64,000 nucleotides of DNA from Neocallimastix lanati (nom. inval.) (taxonomy: Eukaryota; Neocallimastigomycota; Neocallimastigomycetes; Neocallimastigales; Neocallimastigaceae): positions 136,085 to 200,084 of the forward strand of contig JACVTC010000204.1 of NCBI GenBank assembly GCA_016946835.1. Reading direction: 5' to 3'. The position numbers and the translations under genes are program-made. The notes under the pieces were generated by a model. That model did not search any database, had not been told where the DNA came from, and was given only the letters and a program-made list of their open reading frames with translations. Below are positions 8,460 to 21,140 of the stretch, piece after piece; the first letter of the stretch is position 1, and the number at the start of each line of letters is the position of its first letter.

Positions 8460-11214
8460 TGATAAATAACAAAATTATTAAATTAAAATAAATAATAAAA
8501 AACAGATTCTGTCTAACTTAACCCAAAAATTAATCCATTCTAAAAAAAAAATTAAATCCATATTTAAGAAAAATTAATTAAATAAAAATAATTAAAATAA
8601 AATAATAATAAATTAATTAATCATTAATAATTTTAATTAAAAACTAAAATAAATTAATAAATAATATTTTTCTAAAACTCCAAATAAACAAAATAATAAA
8701 CAAATTTAATAAATTATAAATAACAAATAAACAAACTTATAAACATCGCAAAATTAAAATTAAATAGTTAAATAATTTTTTAAGTTACTTTTATTTAAAA
8801 TAATGATTATTTTATTTATTTTATCACTCAACTTTTATAAACAAATTGTAATTAAAATAACATTTTAAAACTCATCTTTATTAATATTTTAATTGTAAAT
8901 ATTGTTTAATTTAATAATAAATTATTCTTTATTTCTCTTTTATTAATTTTATTATTTTTAATGTAAATAGTTTAAAATCAAAGAAAAATATAAAAACATG
9001 TAAATATTTCTTATAAATTATTCTTTATTATTAATTATTTAATAAATTATTATAAATATTTTATTAGTTTTAATAATCAAAAAGTATGATTATTAATTAT
9101 TTAATAAATTATTATAGATATTTTATTAGTTTTTAATAATCAAATTTTTTTATGATTATTAATTATTTTGATAAATTATTATATATTTTATTAGTTATTA
9201 ATAATCAATTTTATTATTAAAATTTAAAATAAATTATTTTAAATAATAAATATTTCATTTTATTATTTTATTAGTTTTAACAATTATTTTATTAATTTAA
9301 ACGAAATTAATTATTAAATAAATAAAGATTAATATTAAAATAAAAATAAATTTTTTTTAATAAAACATTTTTGTGTTTAATAATAAAACATATTTATTTT
9401 TTTTTTAAATTTCTTAAATCAATTTTATTCAGTATTTATCCTTTTATTCACTTCTACAAAATTTAATTTTTGTAGATTAAGAATATTAGGTATAAATCAT
9501 TATGATAAATAACAAAATTATTAAATTAAAATAAATAATAAAAAAACAAATTCTGTTAAGAAGTAAACAGATTGAATTTAACGAGGAATCAGGTTGATAT
9601 ATCTATATAATATAACTATATAGATATAAGTAAATTACTAAAATAAAAGAGTTATAAAGTTAAATTTGTTAATTTAACACTTAATTAAAACTAATAATTG
9701 GTTTGATATGATAAAAATTTTTATTTATTAATAAAAATATATAGTTATATTATAATAGGTTAACTATAACCTTACAAAGAACAAAAAGATAAATTTGAAT
9801 TTTCTTTTTATACTTTGTAGGTTTGAGAATATTGATAATAATAATATAAAGTTGATAATAATAATATTTAGTATAAGAATATGTTTAATATAAATAAATT
9901 ATATTTTTTAATCTAATATATTAGCTAATATATATAATATAATATTAAATTTAAATATTTAATATAGTAATTAATAATTAATAATTAATTAAATCAATAT
10001 AACATAAATTAATACATTAACATTAATTTATGAATCAAGGATGACATGACCAAATGATTCATGTTGAATAAATATTTTATTTATTAATAATATTTAAGTT
10101 TAATATGATATCATTAGAATCAGTAGGCCTAAGCTGGTCCTAAGATGATCAAATAACTTATAATATTATAAAATAAATAAAATTTAAAGAATAATTAATG
10201 AATTATAAATTTTTATTAATTATTTTGTTTTTAATAATTTTAATTGAAATTAATTGAAATTGAAATTTAATTCAGTTGTAATTTCAACAAATTCTGTCTA
10301 ACTTAACCCAAAAATTAATCCATTCTAAAAAGAAATTAAATCCATATTTAAAAAAAATTAATTAAATAAAAATAATTAAAATAAAATAATAATAAATTAA
10401 TTAATCATTAATAATTTTAATTAAAAACTAAAATAAATTAATAAATAATATTTTTCTAAAACTCCAAATAAACAAAATAATAAACAAATTTAATAAATTA
10501 TAAATAACAAATAAACAAACTTATAAACATCGCAAAATTAAAATTAAATAGTTAAATAATTTTTAAGTTACTTTTATTTAAAATAATGATTATTTTATTT
10601 ATTTTATAACTCAACTTTTATAAACAAATTGTAATTAAAATAACATTTTAAAACTCATCTTTATTAACATTTTAATTGTAAATATTGTTTAATTTAATAA
10701 TAAATTATTCTTTATTTCTCTTTTATTAATTTTATTATTTTTAATGTAAATAGTTTAAAATCAAAGAAAAATATAAAAACATGTAAATATTTCTTATAAA
10801 TTATTCTTTATTATTAATTATTTAATAAATTATTATAGATATTTTATTAGTTTTTAATAATCAATTTTTATGATTATTAATTATTTTGATGAATTATTAT
10901 ATATTTTTTTAGTTATTAATAATCAATTTTATTATTAAAATTTAAAATAAATTAATTTAAATAATAAATATTTCATTTTATTATTTTATTAGTTTTAACA
11001 ATTATTTTATTAATTTAAACAAAATTAATTATTAAATAAATAAAGATTAATATTAAAATAAAAATAAATTTTTTTAATAAAACATTTTTGTGTTTAATAA
11101 TAAAACATATTTACTTTTTTTAAATTTCTTAAATCAATTTTATTCAGTATTTATCATTTTATTCACTTCTACAAAATTTAATTTTTGTAGATTAAGAATA
11201 TTAGATATAAATCA
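8460..11214 (+). repeat. Two tandem LTR-like units, the second interrupted by X
   Basis: Unit 1 (8460-9499) starts TGATAAATAAC and ends TATAAATCA; after three bases unit 2 starts identically at 9503 and ends at 11214. They are near identical (CTACAAAATT/AATTTTTGTAG hairpin, the same run of AT-rich blocks) except that unit 2 contains solo LTR X. No primer binding site or coding sequence lies between them. They may be a tandem solo LTR; the family is not recognised. Confidence 0.65.
9554..10289 (-). repeat. Solo LTR X (736 bp)
   Basis: Starts TGTTAAGAAG, ends TTTCAACA, and is flanked by AATTC at 9549-9553 and 10290-10294. Its reverse complement starts TGTTGAAATTACAACTG, closely matching X2 (20562 onward), so X is the same family in minus orientation. 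It includes a long hairpin built on CTTACAAAG (9771-9779)/CTTTGTAGG (9813-9821). Confidence 0.82.
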
Positions 11215-11905
11215 TTTAATGATACGGAACTAACTAATAATTCATATTATACTATTGGAAATTATAATTAAGTTTAATAACTTTATGTATTAAATATTTT
11301 AAACTATTTTTATAATTCCAAAATTTTATTCTTAATTTAAAATAATTATATAAATTATCAAATTAAATTGATTAATGACTAATTATTAAAAAATTATTAT
11401 TTAATTAAATTGATTAATGACTAATTATTAAAAAAAATCATTATTTAATTAAATTGATTAATGACTAATTATTAAATAATTATTATCTTATATTAATTAA
11501 ATTGTTTTATTATTATATTTAATTATTATTAATATTAAATTGTTTCAAGAATTATATTATCAAAAATATTACCAATAATTTTATTGTTAAATTTTTTAAT
11601 TTTATCATTAATAATATTTGTCATTAAAGATAATATTAATTATATTAGTATTAATATTTTTATTATTAAAATAACTTTTAAAAAATATTATTTAAAATCA
11701 CATGTAATAATTACACTAATAAGAATTAAAATAATTTAAATTATTATAAAAATTCATGTAGTAAAAAAGTATAAAAGAAAAAGAAAATACTTAATAAAAA
11801 ATGAGGAGTTAAAAAAATAAAAAAAACGGAAAGTGAAATTAAATTATTAACTAATATATTATTTTCATTTTTTTTTTGAAGTTTATTGTGTACCTGCACC
11901 ATTAA
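11215..11905. other. AT-rich spacer with short tandem repeat
   Basis: No gene is seen. Three copies of a roughly 43-bp unit containing TTGATTAATGACTAATTATT lie at about 11362-11485. The last bases, ending in TTAA, are the target of E2 and E4. Confidence 0.6.
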
Positions 11906-12965
11906 TGGTAAAGAATGAATTAATAACCTTTATTTTATTATTAATAATTCTTTACTAAATTGTACTTTCCTATATTCTTCATAACCTAAACCTCATTGTA
12001 AATTTAATTTATTTTGATATAAATTAATTTTAACTTGTAAATAATGTAAATAAATTTTAATTAATTATTTTATTGTTATCTTATTAAATATATGTATATA
12101 TTAAAATATAATTGTAAATATTAAAATTATACTTTTAAGATACTAAATTATTAAAACTATTAATTAAATATTATTATAAAAATTATTATAAAATTATTAA
12201 AATTATTAATTAAATATTATTATAAAAATTATTATAAAATTATTAAAATTATTAATTAAATATTATTCTAAAAATTATTATAAACTATTAATATTATAAA
12301 ATTATTAAAATTATTAAATATTATTATAAAAATTTATTTATTATAACTATTAAATATTATTATAAAATTATTAAGATTATTAATTAAATTTATTATTAAA
12401 AATTATTATTAAAAATTATTACTTATTATAAAAATTATTATTTAAATATTATCAAATTTATTAATTAAATATTATAAAAATTTTATTTTATTTTTGAAAA
12501 TAATTACAAGTATTATTTAAAATAATTAAAGATTATTAAATTTATTATATTAATCTTTAAAAACAATTTATTTAACTTAAAAATATCAAAGAAAATAGTA
12601 AAAACTATTTTCTATATATTTATTTTATAATTATTTTTAATTAAATTATATTTGAATATTATATTATTATATATATAAAATTAAAACAAAAATGAATTAT
12701 TGATATAAAATTAATTCAATAATTCTATAAAATTACTTAAATTATAAACAACTAATTATACTTTAAATTCATAAAAAAATATAAATATTGTAAATATTTC
12801 TTAAAAATTAAATATGTGTACTTCAAAAATAATATTTTATATTAATAAATAATAAATACTTTTTAATAAAAAAAAAAATTTTTTTTTTTGTTAAAATCAA
12901 AGCAGGGTAATACCCATCCCCCCCAGCTTGATTTTAAATCAATAAGAATCACCCCGAGTCTACCA
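11906..12965 (+). repeat. E2 5' LTR (1060 bp)
   Basis: TGGTAAAG...GTCTACCA, nearly identical to 19493-20506. The 46-bp length difference is a duplication of AT-rich repeats near 12180-12250. GTAAAGAAT (11908-11916) pairs with ATTCTTTAC (11947-11955). Confidence 0.93.
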
Positions 12966-12969
12966 AAAT

Positions 12970-12987
12970 TGGTGGAGATATCGGGGA
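12970..12987 (+). other. E2 primer binding site
   Basis: TGGTGGAGATATCGGGGA, four bases after the LTR. It can fold with the LTR end: CCCCGA (12952-12957) with TCGGGG (12981-12986), and CTACCA (12960-12965) with TGGTGG (12970-12975). Confidence 0.88.
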
Positions 12988-13013
12988 AGAAGAAGAAAAA
13001 GAAGAAGAAAAAG

Positions 13014-13045
<32 letters not shown>

Positions 13046-13362
13046 GAAGAAGACCAAGTAGAAGAAGACCAAGAAGTAGACCAAGTAGAAGAAGACCAAG
13101 AAGAAGACCAAGAAGAAAACCAAGAAGAAGAAGACTAAGAAGAAGACTAAGAAGAAGAAGACCAAGAAGAAGACCAAGAAGAAGACCAAGAAGAAGACCA
13201 AGAAGAAGACCAAGAAGAAAACCAAGAAGAAGAAGACTAAGAAGAAGACTAAGAAGAAGAAGACCAAGAAGAAGACCAAGAAGAAGACCAAGAAGAAGAC
13301 CAAGAAGAAGACCAAGAAGGAAAAGACCAAGAAGAAGAAGACCAAGAAGAAAAGGAAGAATA
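12988..13362 (+). repeat. GAA-rich minisatellite in the E2 leader
   Basis: Purine-rich tandem units such as GAAGAAGACCAA begin directly after the primer binding site and continue for about 370 bp. The long minus-strand reading frame of Phe-Leu-Val repeats across it is a by-product of the repeat. E1 and E4 lack it. Confidence 0.85.
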
Positions 13363-13459
13363 AGGAATTTGGAACTACTAGAACTTATTTTTTTGGAATT
13401 ATGAGAATATTTTTTTTTTAAATTAAATTTAATAGAATTAAATTAAAATTAAATTAAAA

Positions 13460-13501
<42 letters not shown>

Positions 13502-14463
13502 CACACTTTTATAATCATCATCAATTTTTTTCGTTATCGGTTTTTGTGTTGTGGTTGGTGTTGTTGTTGTGATTGTTGTTGTGGTTGTAATAAAAATTAA
13601 CATTAGTTTTATTTGGTCTTCGCGTGCTCCAAATAAAACTTTAAACTGAGTGTACTGCGTACTAAGCAGTTATAGATAATTCTATAATTGCGAGTGGTTT
13701 AATCAGGTGTCTGGAGAGGGGCCGGTTACTAACTAATCGAACCCCGATTAGATATAGCGGTAAATACTGTTGGGAAGCAGAAATTACCCTATAGATCACC
13801 CATTATACGTTCAACACGGTTTGGGTGCTCCTCCACTTGACTCAGGCAAATTCACTTAGTATACCGAAATACTAAGGTCCCTCTGCGTGGTCGGCAGTTG
13901 TAATAGATAGCGGTTTTTCAAGTTGTATTAGGTTTGTTAATTTACCTTGTTTTTAATTAAGTTTATTTGTTTTTTTTAAATTGTAATTATATAAACTTAC
14001 TAATAATTGTAATTGTAATTGTAAATATTGTAATAATAACCGATAACAAATAAATAAAAAAAAAAAAAAAAAAAAAATAAATAATAATATTAATTTTTGT
14101 GTTTTTAAATATTTTTAATTGCTATATTAATAATTTTTCTTGTAAATAATTGTATATATTTTTTTTATTTAAGTAAAGATAAACGAAAGGGGTTATTAGC
14201 TTGAAAGAATAGTGAACACTCCAACTAGTTTATTAATTTATATTTATTCTAGTGTCCAGGAGGGGGAGTACGGGTGTATATAGCAAAATTAAATATACAC
14301 TAGCCGGAAACGTCTTACTAGAGATATAAATTACTTAAATATATAACTTTAATTGTAAATAAATAAATAAATAAATAAAAAATATAGCAATTAAATAATT
14401 AATAAAACAATTTTTTTTATTTTATTTTTTTTAAAAAGTGTGTTTTTTTTTTTTTTTTTTAAG
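13363..14463 (+). other. E2 structured leader
   Basis: No gene. A poly-A run (about 13463-13497) is followed by a GC-richer segment at 13610-13930 with perfect hairpins ACTGC/GCAGT, TTATAG/CTATAA, CTAATCG/CGATTAG (13733-13751) and CTTAGTAT/ATACTAAG (13855-13876). A second island (14190-14320) has GTGTATAT/ATATACAC. Sequence similarity to the E1/E4 element is not evident. Confidence 0.6.
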
Positions 14464-15423
14464 ATGAGTTCAATTAATTTTAAAGATTTAAAAAAAGAAC
14501 TTAAGGATATTGAAAAAATATCCAAGGAAAATTTAGATGTTAAAACTTGGAAGTCTGATCTAGAGCTTTGGATAAAGCTTGAACATGTTAAAGACTCCAA
14601 GATTATATTTTATGCCTGTGTTTTAACCTCAATTGGTGAAACCAGGAAAGTCATCCAAGAATTAATGGATGATAATGATAAAGATGATGATAGTGATAGT
14701 GATGATGATGATGATAATGATGATGATGATGATGATGATAATTATAAGGATATTGATGATGAAAATGAGGATGATGATAATGAAGAAGATAAAAAAATTG
14801 ATAAAAAGAGTAAGGCTTATCCTTCCCTTAATAGAATTGTAAAAGCTATAGAAGAATTTTATGGCATTAGGGAGGATCAAAATAATTTATTAAGAGAGTT
14901 ACGTGCTCTCAGAATTAAGAGAAATGAAAGAATCAAAGATTTTAATATTAAGTATAAAACTTTATATTTAAAATTAAATAAAAAGAAAAGAAGTCAGATA
15001 AGTGTTTTAGATTACACAGACTCCATTGAAAACAATGTTGAAGCCTGGAAACGTCTAACCTTATTTGATAACATTTCTCTGTCAAAAGCCTTTAAAATTG
15101 CTGAAAAAGCAGATAGGTTAAATTATATGGGTAGTAATCAAAGAAGGCATCCTTCTACCCCTTCACCTTCTGCAAATACATCTTCTTTTAATAATAGAGT
15201 TAATTTTCATCCTCCTATTAAAAATAAATTAGAACAAAAAGTTAATATTAAACCTAAAGAAGATAATGACATAGAGGAATTAACAAGAAAAATGAGAAGT
15301 TTAACAATAAAGGCTTGTTATTTCTGTAAAGAACCAGGTCATTATCAAAACAATTGCCCAAAGTTGAGAGCAATTGTTGAGAAAAATAGGAAGGAAATTA
15401 GAAACAATAAACGTTTAAATTGA
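14464..15423 (+). CDS. gag: E2 Gag
   Basis: 319 residues from the first ATG after the poly-T run (MSSINFKDLKK). This start aligns with E1 and E4 Gag starts; upstream in-frame codons are homopolymer-encoded Phe and are excluded. An N-terminal helical region is followed by an Asp-rich stretch (about residues 75-120), a basic capsid-like region and a CCHC knuckle CYFCKEPGHYQNNC near the C-terminus. It ends in TGA directly after the slippery site. Gag should assemble the particle and bind genomic RNA. No break is seen. Confidence 0.9.
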   Translation: MSSINFKDLKKELKDIEKISKENLDVKTWKSDLELWIKLEHVKDSKIIFYACVLTSIGETRKVIQELMDDNDKDDDSDSDDDDDNDDDDDDDNYKDIDDENEDDDNEEDKKIDKKSKAYPSLNRIVKAIEEFYGIREDQNNLLRELRALRIKRNERIKDFNIKYKTLYLKLNKKKRSQISVLDYTDSIENNVEAWKRLTLFDNISLSKAFKIAEKADRLNYMGSNQRRHPSTPSPSANTSSFNNRVNFHPPIKNKLEQKVNIKPKEDNDIEELTRKMRSLTIKACYFCKEPGHYQNNCPKLRAIVEKNRKEIRNNKRLN

Positions 15424-15466
15424 GTAATGGGATAAGAAGCTCTCCCATACTTAATAAAGCAGCTTC
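15414..15466 (+). promoter_or_regulatory. Predicted -1 frameshift signal, gag-pol (E2)
   Basis: T TTA AAT (15414-15420) sits directly before the gag TGA. After a 7-nt spacer come TGGGA (15428-15432)/TCCCA (15443-15447) and GAAGC (15436-15440)/GCTTC (15462-15466), with a 14-nt second loop. The pol frame is open after a -1 slip. Confidence 0.87.
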
Positions 15467-18400
15467 AATTAAATATCAAAAAGAAATTAAAAATTCTCGT
15501 CTTTCTAATATTGAAGAAACTCCTGCTAATAAAAGGGTGGTTAATAAAAAGAAAGTTGATTATTTAGTAGGAGCATCTAAACGTAAAATTTATGATGTTA
15601 ATAATGATGAAGGTAGTGCAGAGAAAAGGATTCATAAGTCGTTGAAAGAGAATCCTAAACCTATAATAACTCCAGCATTACGGAAACAGAAAGAACGAGA
15701 AATAAAAGAAAATAATATAAGTAATAAAATTGTTAAACAAATTAAACCATCTATTCTAGCTCAACCACGAATTGAAAAAGAAAAAGAGATTGAAAGACAA
15801 ATTCGTGATAATGAAAGAGCTAGTAATAGTAATACTAATTATAGTAATAATAATAGTAATGATAATAGTAATAATAATATTAATAATAACTCATTAATGA
15901 ATGATGAAGTTATTAAAAATAATGTAAATAATGATAAAGAAAAGAATAAAAATTTAATAAAAGAAAATAATGATAATAATGAACATATTGTGAAGGAGAA
16001 TAATAAAGTAATTGATTTAACAAAGGTGTTAATTAGTAAAGATAAAGATACTCAAAAAGAAACTAAAAGTTCTAGAGTATCTAGGAAAATTAAGATGCAA
16101 TCGGGGGAAGAAGAATATGATATTCTTAAAGATTTAAATTCTGCCCATTGCAATATTACTTTTGGACAGTTATTGGATGCTGCTCCAAAATTAAGATACA
16201 AAGTGTCACAGGGTATTAAATTGGATAGGGACCAATCTAATATCTCTGGGGTGTTGGATAATGTGTCAGCCACGACTGTGGTCGTTAATAACATAGACCA
16301 CACTTATAAAAGTAAATGTAACGAACCATGTGAAGAGGATATTGCCATGGTTGATGTTACAGTTGAAGGTGTTTCGGGGAAGGCTTTAATTGATTCATGT
16401 AGTAATTTAAGTATAATTACTCAACAATTTTTAGATAAGCTTCCGTCCGGATATGAACCTATTGATATTAGTCGTGGCAGAATTAGGTTGGCAACTAAGA
16501 ATGATGATTACTCGGAAGGTTATATCATTCGGGTGCCAGTAACGATTAATAATCTTGTGTTAATGGTTAATTGTAGAATAGTAGAAAAGGAGGATCCTTT
16601 TTACGATATTCTAATTAACTTAAAAACCCAAATTGATTATAATTTGTTTATCCACCCCATTTTATATAGTTTGTGTCAAATTACTCCGGAAGGAGTAATT
16701 GACGTTATTGCACCTATTAATAATGATTATGAAGATGAAGAAAAGTTGTTGTGTATGATTAAGGCTTTGGATGAGGATTCCAAAAAGAATGATTTAAAGA
16801 AAATTGAAGGATTATCCCCAAAGCAATATATTCATCATGAAATTTTCCTAAATACTTTAAATGAAAAATATAAAGATGAAATAATTAAAATTCTGGAGGA
16901 GAACTTAGAGATAGTTGCTACTTCTTCAGAAGAATTAACACCTTCTGATCTTCCTCCACATAAGATTAATTTAATTCCTGGTGCGAAACCAGTTAAGCAA
17001 AGGTGCTATAGATTAGTTAAATTTAAGTCGGATATACTTAAGGAGGAATTAATTAAATTAATTAATAAGAAATTAATTGAACCTTCTTGTTCCGAATGGT
17101 CATCGCCAATAGTGTTAGTACCGAAGAAGAACGGTAAATGGCGATTATGTATTGATTATCGTAAGGTTAATGATTTAACAGTTAAAGATTCTTATTCATT
17201 ACCTTACATTGATGAGATATTTGATAGTTTAGATGGGGCACAGATTTTTACAACAATGGATCTTTACTCTGGTTATCATCAAATTTTGATGGATGAGGAA
17301 AGTGTAGAAATTACCACCTTCACCACAAAATTTGGTAACTACCAATTCAAGGTTATGCCTTTTGGTTTAACCGGAGCCCCAGCTACATTTCAAAGGGAAA
17401 TGAATAGGATTCTTTTCCCATTTATAGGAAAGTTTGTTTTTAACTTTATAGATGATATTTTAATATACTCTAAGAGTATAGAAGAACATATAAGCCACAT
17501 TAGGCAAGTGTTGGAAGTATTTCGCCAACACAAATTGAAAATTAACATTGAAAAATGTGCCTTTATGCAGACTGAAGTAGAAGTCTTAGGTCATAAGGCA
17601 TCAGTGAAAGGTTTAAGTCCCCAGGATAGCAAAATTAAGGCTATCAAGGAGTGGGTAGCACCTGTTGATGTTCATGAATTACGATCTTTTCTTGGAGCAG
17701 TAGGATATTATAGAAACTTTATTGATAAATATGCCCAAATCTCTGCTCCTTTATGTAAATTATTAAGAAAGAATGTTAAATATAAATGGAATAATGAATA
17801 TCAACAAAGTTTTGATCTGTTAAAAGAAAAGTTAATAAATGCTCCAATTTTAAAATATCCAAGTTTTAATCAAAGGTTTATAATTAGAACGGATGCTTCC
17901 TATGAAGGTATTGGAGGAGTATTACTCCAAGAAGATTTAGAAACCAAAAAGGAACATCCAGTTCATTATATAAGTAGAAGTTTAAGTAAAGCCGAGAAAA
18001 AATATGGCATTACTGACTTGGAAGGAGCTGCATTAATTTATCGTATTACTAAGTTGAAATCTTATATATTAGGAAATCCTAATAAAACAGTAGTAATAAC
18101 AGATCATAAACCTTTAATCAGTTTCTTTAAAAATAAGGAACCTAATAATGCTAGGCAAGCAAGGTGGTGCTTAACTGTTAGTACCCTTGGTGTTGAAATT
18201 CAATATCAAATGGGTAAGAAAAATGTGTTAGCCGATGCATTATCTAGGATGAAGAAAAGAGATGATTCTGTGGTATTGGCAACTAAGTTAACTTCAAAGG
18301 AAGAAGAAGAGTTGCTTTCAAAAACTATTAAAGACTTTATAAATGAAAAATTTGTTACGATAGATGGTGAAGATTACTTTGTTGATGGTAATGACTATCA

Positions 18401-19469
18401 TAAATTAATTACTGATCAAATGGAAGGAGTAAAACTTATTTTAGAAGCCCATAAGATAGGTCATGAGGGATATTATAAGACTTATCAAAGGCTTCGTAAA
18501 AGTTTTTATTGGAATAATATGGTGATGGATATTAAAAGAGTGGTGCAAAGTTGTGACAAGTGTCAGTTGAATAGGTCATAACCATATCCAGAACCTACAG
18601 AAAATATTCCAACTAAAGTAGAAGGTCCTTTTATACATTTGGGTTTAGATATTATTGGACCTTTGATTAAAACTAAAAATAATAATCAATATATTATGGT
18701 TGTGGTGGATTACTTCACCAAATGGGTTGAAGCAGAACCCACGGAAAATATAACATCACAGGATGTGATTAAGTTTTTAATTAAAGTGTTTGCTCGTCAT
18801 GGTGTTCCACAGGTAATAACAACTGACAATGGTGTTCAGTTCACCTCGGACATGACGAAAATATTTTTAGATCTCTATGATGTATATGTGAAGTTTATTT
18901 CCACATATCATCCAGAAAGTAATGGACTTACGGAAAACCGTAATAAAGAGATCGGAAAGTTATTGAGGTTGTTGGGTTCTAAGAATAAGGATTGGGATGA
19001 AGTTTTACCATCCGCCTTATGGGCTCTTAGAACTACCAAAAATAAGGTCACAAAACATTCAAGTTTTGAGTTGGTTTATGGTAGGGAAGATCAGCAGCCT
19101 TTTGATATTGCTGCTAGACCTACCAAGGATATTAATAAGTCATCGGATGAAGTGTTGTTAGAAAAATTTATAAATCATTACCGATGGACTTTAGAAGCAG
19201 CTGAAAATGCTAAAAATGCAAATAAGTATTGGGCTGCTAGGAGAGAGGAAAAGAATAGTTTGAATGAAGGAAAAAGAATTAGGGAAGGTGATTTAGTCTT
19301 AGTTCGTAATTTTTCAAGAACTAAACTAGAACCTTATTTTGTTGGTCCTCTTAAAGTTATAAAAAAACAATTTAATACGGTTACCTTGGCTGATCCAAAT
19401 TCTGGAATTCAAATGAATAGGAATGTTCATTTGAAGAATATAGTCAAGTATAACTCAGCTTCGATGTAG
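15421..19469 (+). pseudogene. pol: E2 pol, one premature stop
   Basis: A single frame from the frameshift site to 19469, interrupted only by TAA at 18579-18581, just after the integrase HHCC domain (CDKCQLNR), where E1 and E4 have CAA. Order: Lys/Asn-rich linker; retropepsin-like domain with LIDSCSNLSII near 16390; RT with LCIDYRK, MPFGLTGAP and FIDD (near 17450); RNase H (RTDAS, TDHKPL, ADALSR); HHCC; integrase core D, D, E; GPY/F-like tail (KLEPYFVGPLKV). Losing the integrase core should block autonomous transposition unless the stop is read through or is an assembly error. Confidence 0.93.
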
Positions 19470-19492
19470 CTTGAGTTTTGGAGGGGGCATCA

Positions 19493-20506
19493 TGGTAAAG
19501 AATGAATTAATAACCTTTATTTTATTATTAATAATTCTTTACTAAATTGTACTTTCCTATATTCTTGATAACCTAAACTTAATAATAAAATTTAATTTAT
19601 TTTGATATAAATTAATTTTAACTTGTAAATAATGTAAATCAATTTTAATTAATTACTTTATTGTTATATTATTAAAAATATGTATATATTAAAATACAAT
19701 TGTAAATATTAAAATTATACCCTTAAAGATACTAAATTATTAAAACTATTAATTAAATATTATTATAAAAATTATTATAAAATTATTAAAATTATTAATT
19801 AAATATTATTCTAAAAATTATTATAAATTATTAATATTATAAAATTATTAAAATTATTAAATATTATTACAAAAATTTATTTATTATAACTATTAAATAT
19901 TATTATAAAATTATTAAGATTATTAATTAAATTTATTATTAAAAATTATTATTAAAAATTATTAATTATTATAAAAATTTATTATTTAAATATTATCAAA
20001 TTTATTAATTAAATATTATAAAAATTTTATTTTATTTTTGAAAATAATTACAAGTATTATTTAAAATAATTAAAGATTATTAAATTTATTATATTAATCT
20101 TTAAAAACAATTTATTTAACTTAAAAATATCAAAGAAAATAGTAAAAACTATTTTCTATATATTTATTTTATAATTATTTTTAATTAAATTATATTTGAA
20201 TATTATATTATTATATATATAAAAATTAAAACAAAAATGAATTATTGATATAAAATTAATTCAATAATTCTATAAAATTACTTAAATTATAAACAACTAA
20301 TTATACTTTAAATTCATAAAAAAATATAAATATTATAACTATTTCTTAAAAATTAAATGTGTACTTCAAAAATAAAATTTTATATTAATAAATAATAAAT
20401 ACTTTTTAATAAAAAGAATTTTTTTTTTTGTTAAAATCAAAGCAGGGTAACACCCGTCCCCCCCTGCTTGATTTTAAATCCATAAGAATCAACCCCGAGT
20501 CTACCA
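19493..20506 (+). repeat. E2 3' LTR (1014 bp)
   Basis: TGGTAAAGAATG...GAGTCTACCA, following AGCTTGAG and a GGAGGGGGCAT tract that may be the polypurine tract. Matches the 5' LTR nearly base for base. Confidence 0.93.
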
Positions 20507-20735
20507 TTAATGGTAAAGAACGAACATATAATGGATTATTAATTAGAATTTCAACTTACTTTGTTGAAATTATAACTGAATTGAAATCTCAATTTCAGTT
20601 ATTCACATTTCAATATACATTTAATTAATAATTAATATAAATTCTTATTTAATATTTAAAGAATTATCTTAGGACTAATAATTCTGAAAATATTAATAAA
20701 TAAGATTTATATTAATAATTTCAATTATTTACATA

Positions 20736-21117
20736 TGATATAAAACAAATATGTGTAGTAACATATTTGTATATTTAATAATAATTATTAAATATTAAAT
20801 TTATATCTTTTTGATAATAATTATTTTATTTTATTTTATTTCAATATATATTATTATAATTATAATAATTATAATACTTTAATTCATATAAAATTTATAT
20901 AGTTCTATATATTAGAATATGTATTTAATATATTACCTATTTCTTATAAATTAAATTATTTATATTAGAAATAGAGAACTCTCTTGTAAATTTTTAGGAA
21001 TTAGAATTATTATTTTAATTGTACGAATATTATAATATTATTAATAAAATTTACTAAACTACCATTATTTAAAACCCACTGCTTATAAATTATTGCACAT
21101 AAAAGTCCTGTATATCA
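20736..21117 (+). repeat. E3 5' LTR
   Basis: 382 bp, TGATATA...TATATCA, nearly identical to the 3' copy. GCACAT near its end (21095-21100) can pair with ATGTGC after the primer binding site (21140-21145). Confidence 0.92.
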
Positions 21118-21122
21118 AAAAT

Positions 21123-21140
21123 TGGTGGAGATATCGGGGA
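21123..21140 (+). other. E3 primer binding site
   Basis: TGGTGGAGATATCGGGGA, identical to the sites of E1 and E2. Confidence 0.88.

Larger units (their letters stand above)
11906..20506 (+). mobile_element. Ty3/gypsy LTR retrotransposon E2, nearly intact
   Basis: An 8.6-kb element with LTRs starting TGGTA and ending TACCA, primer binding site at 12970, long leader, gag, -1 pol, a GGAGGGGGCAT tract and the 3' LTR. TTAA at 11902-11905 and 20507-20510 is the target duplication; the right copy directly abuts the start of E4. Gag is open throughout and pol has a single premature stop, making this the youngest-looking autonomous copy here. Confidence 0.95.

Noticed and set aside
12863-13345. 160-residue minus-strand frame of Phe-Leu-Val repeats
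   Set aside because: It is the complement of a GAA minisatellite in the E2 leader; no start context or homologous frame.
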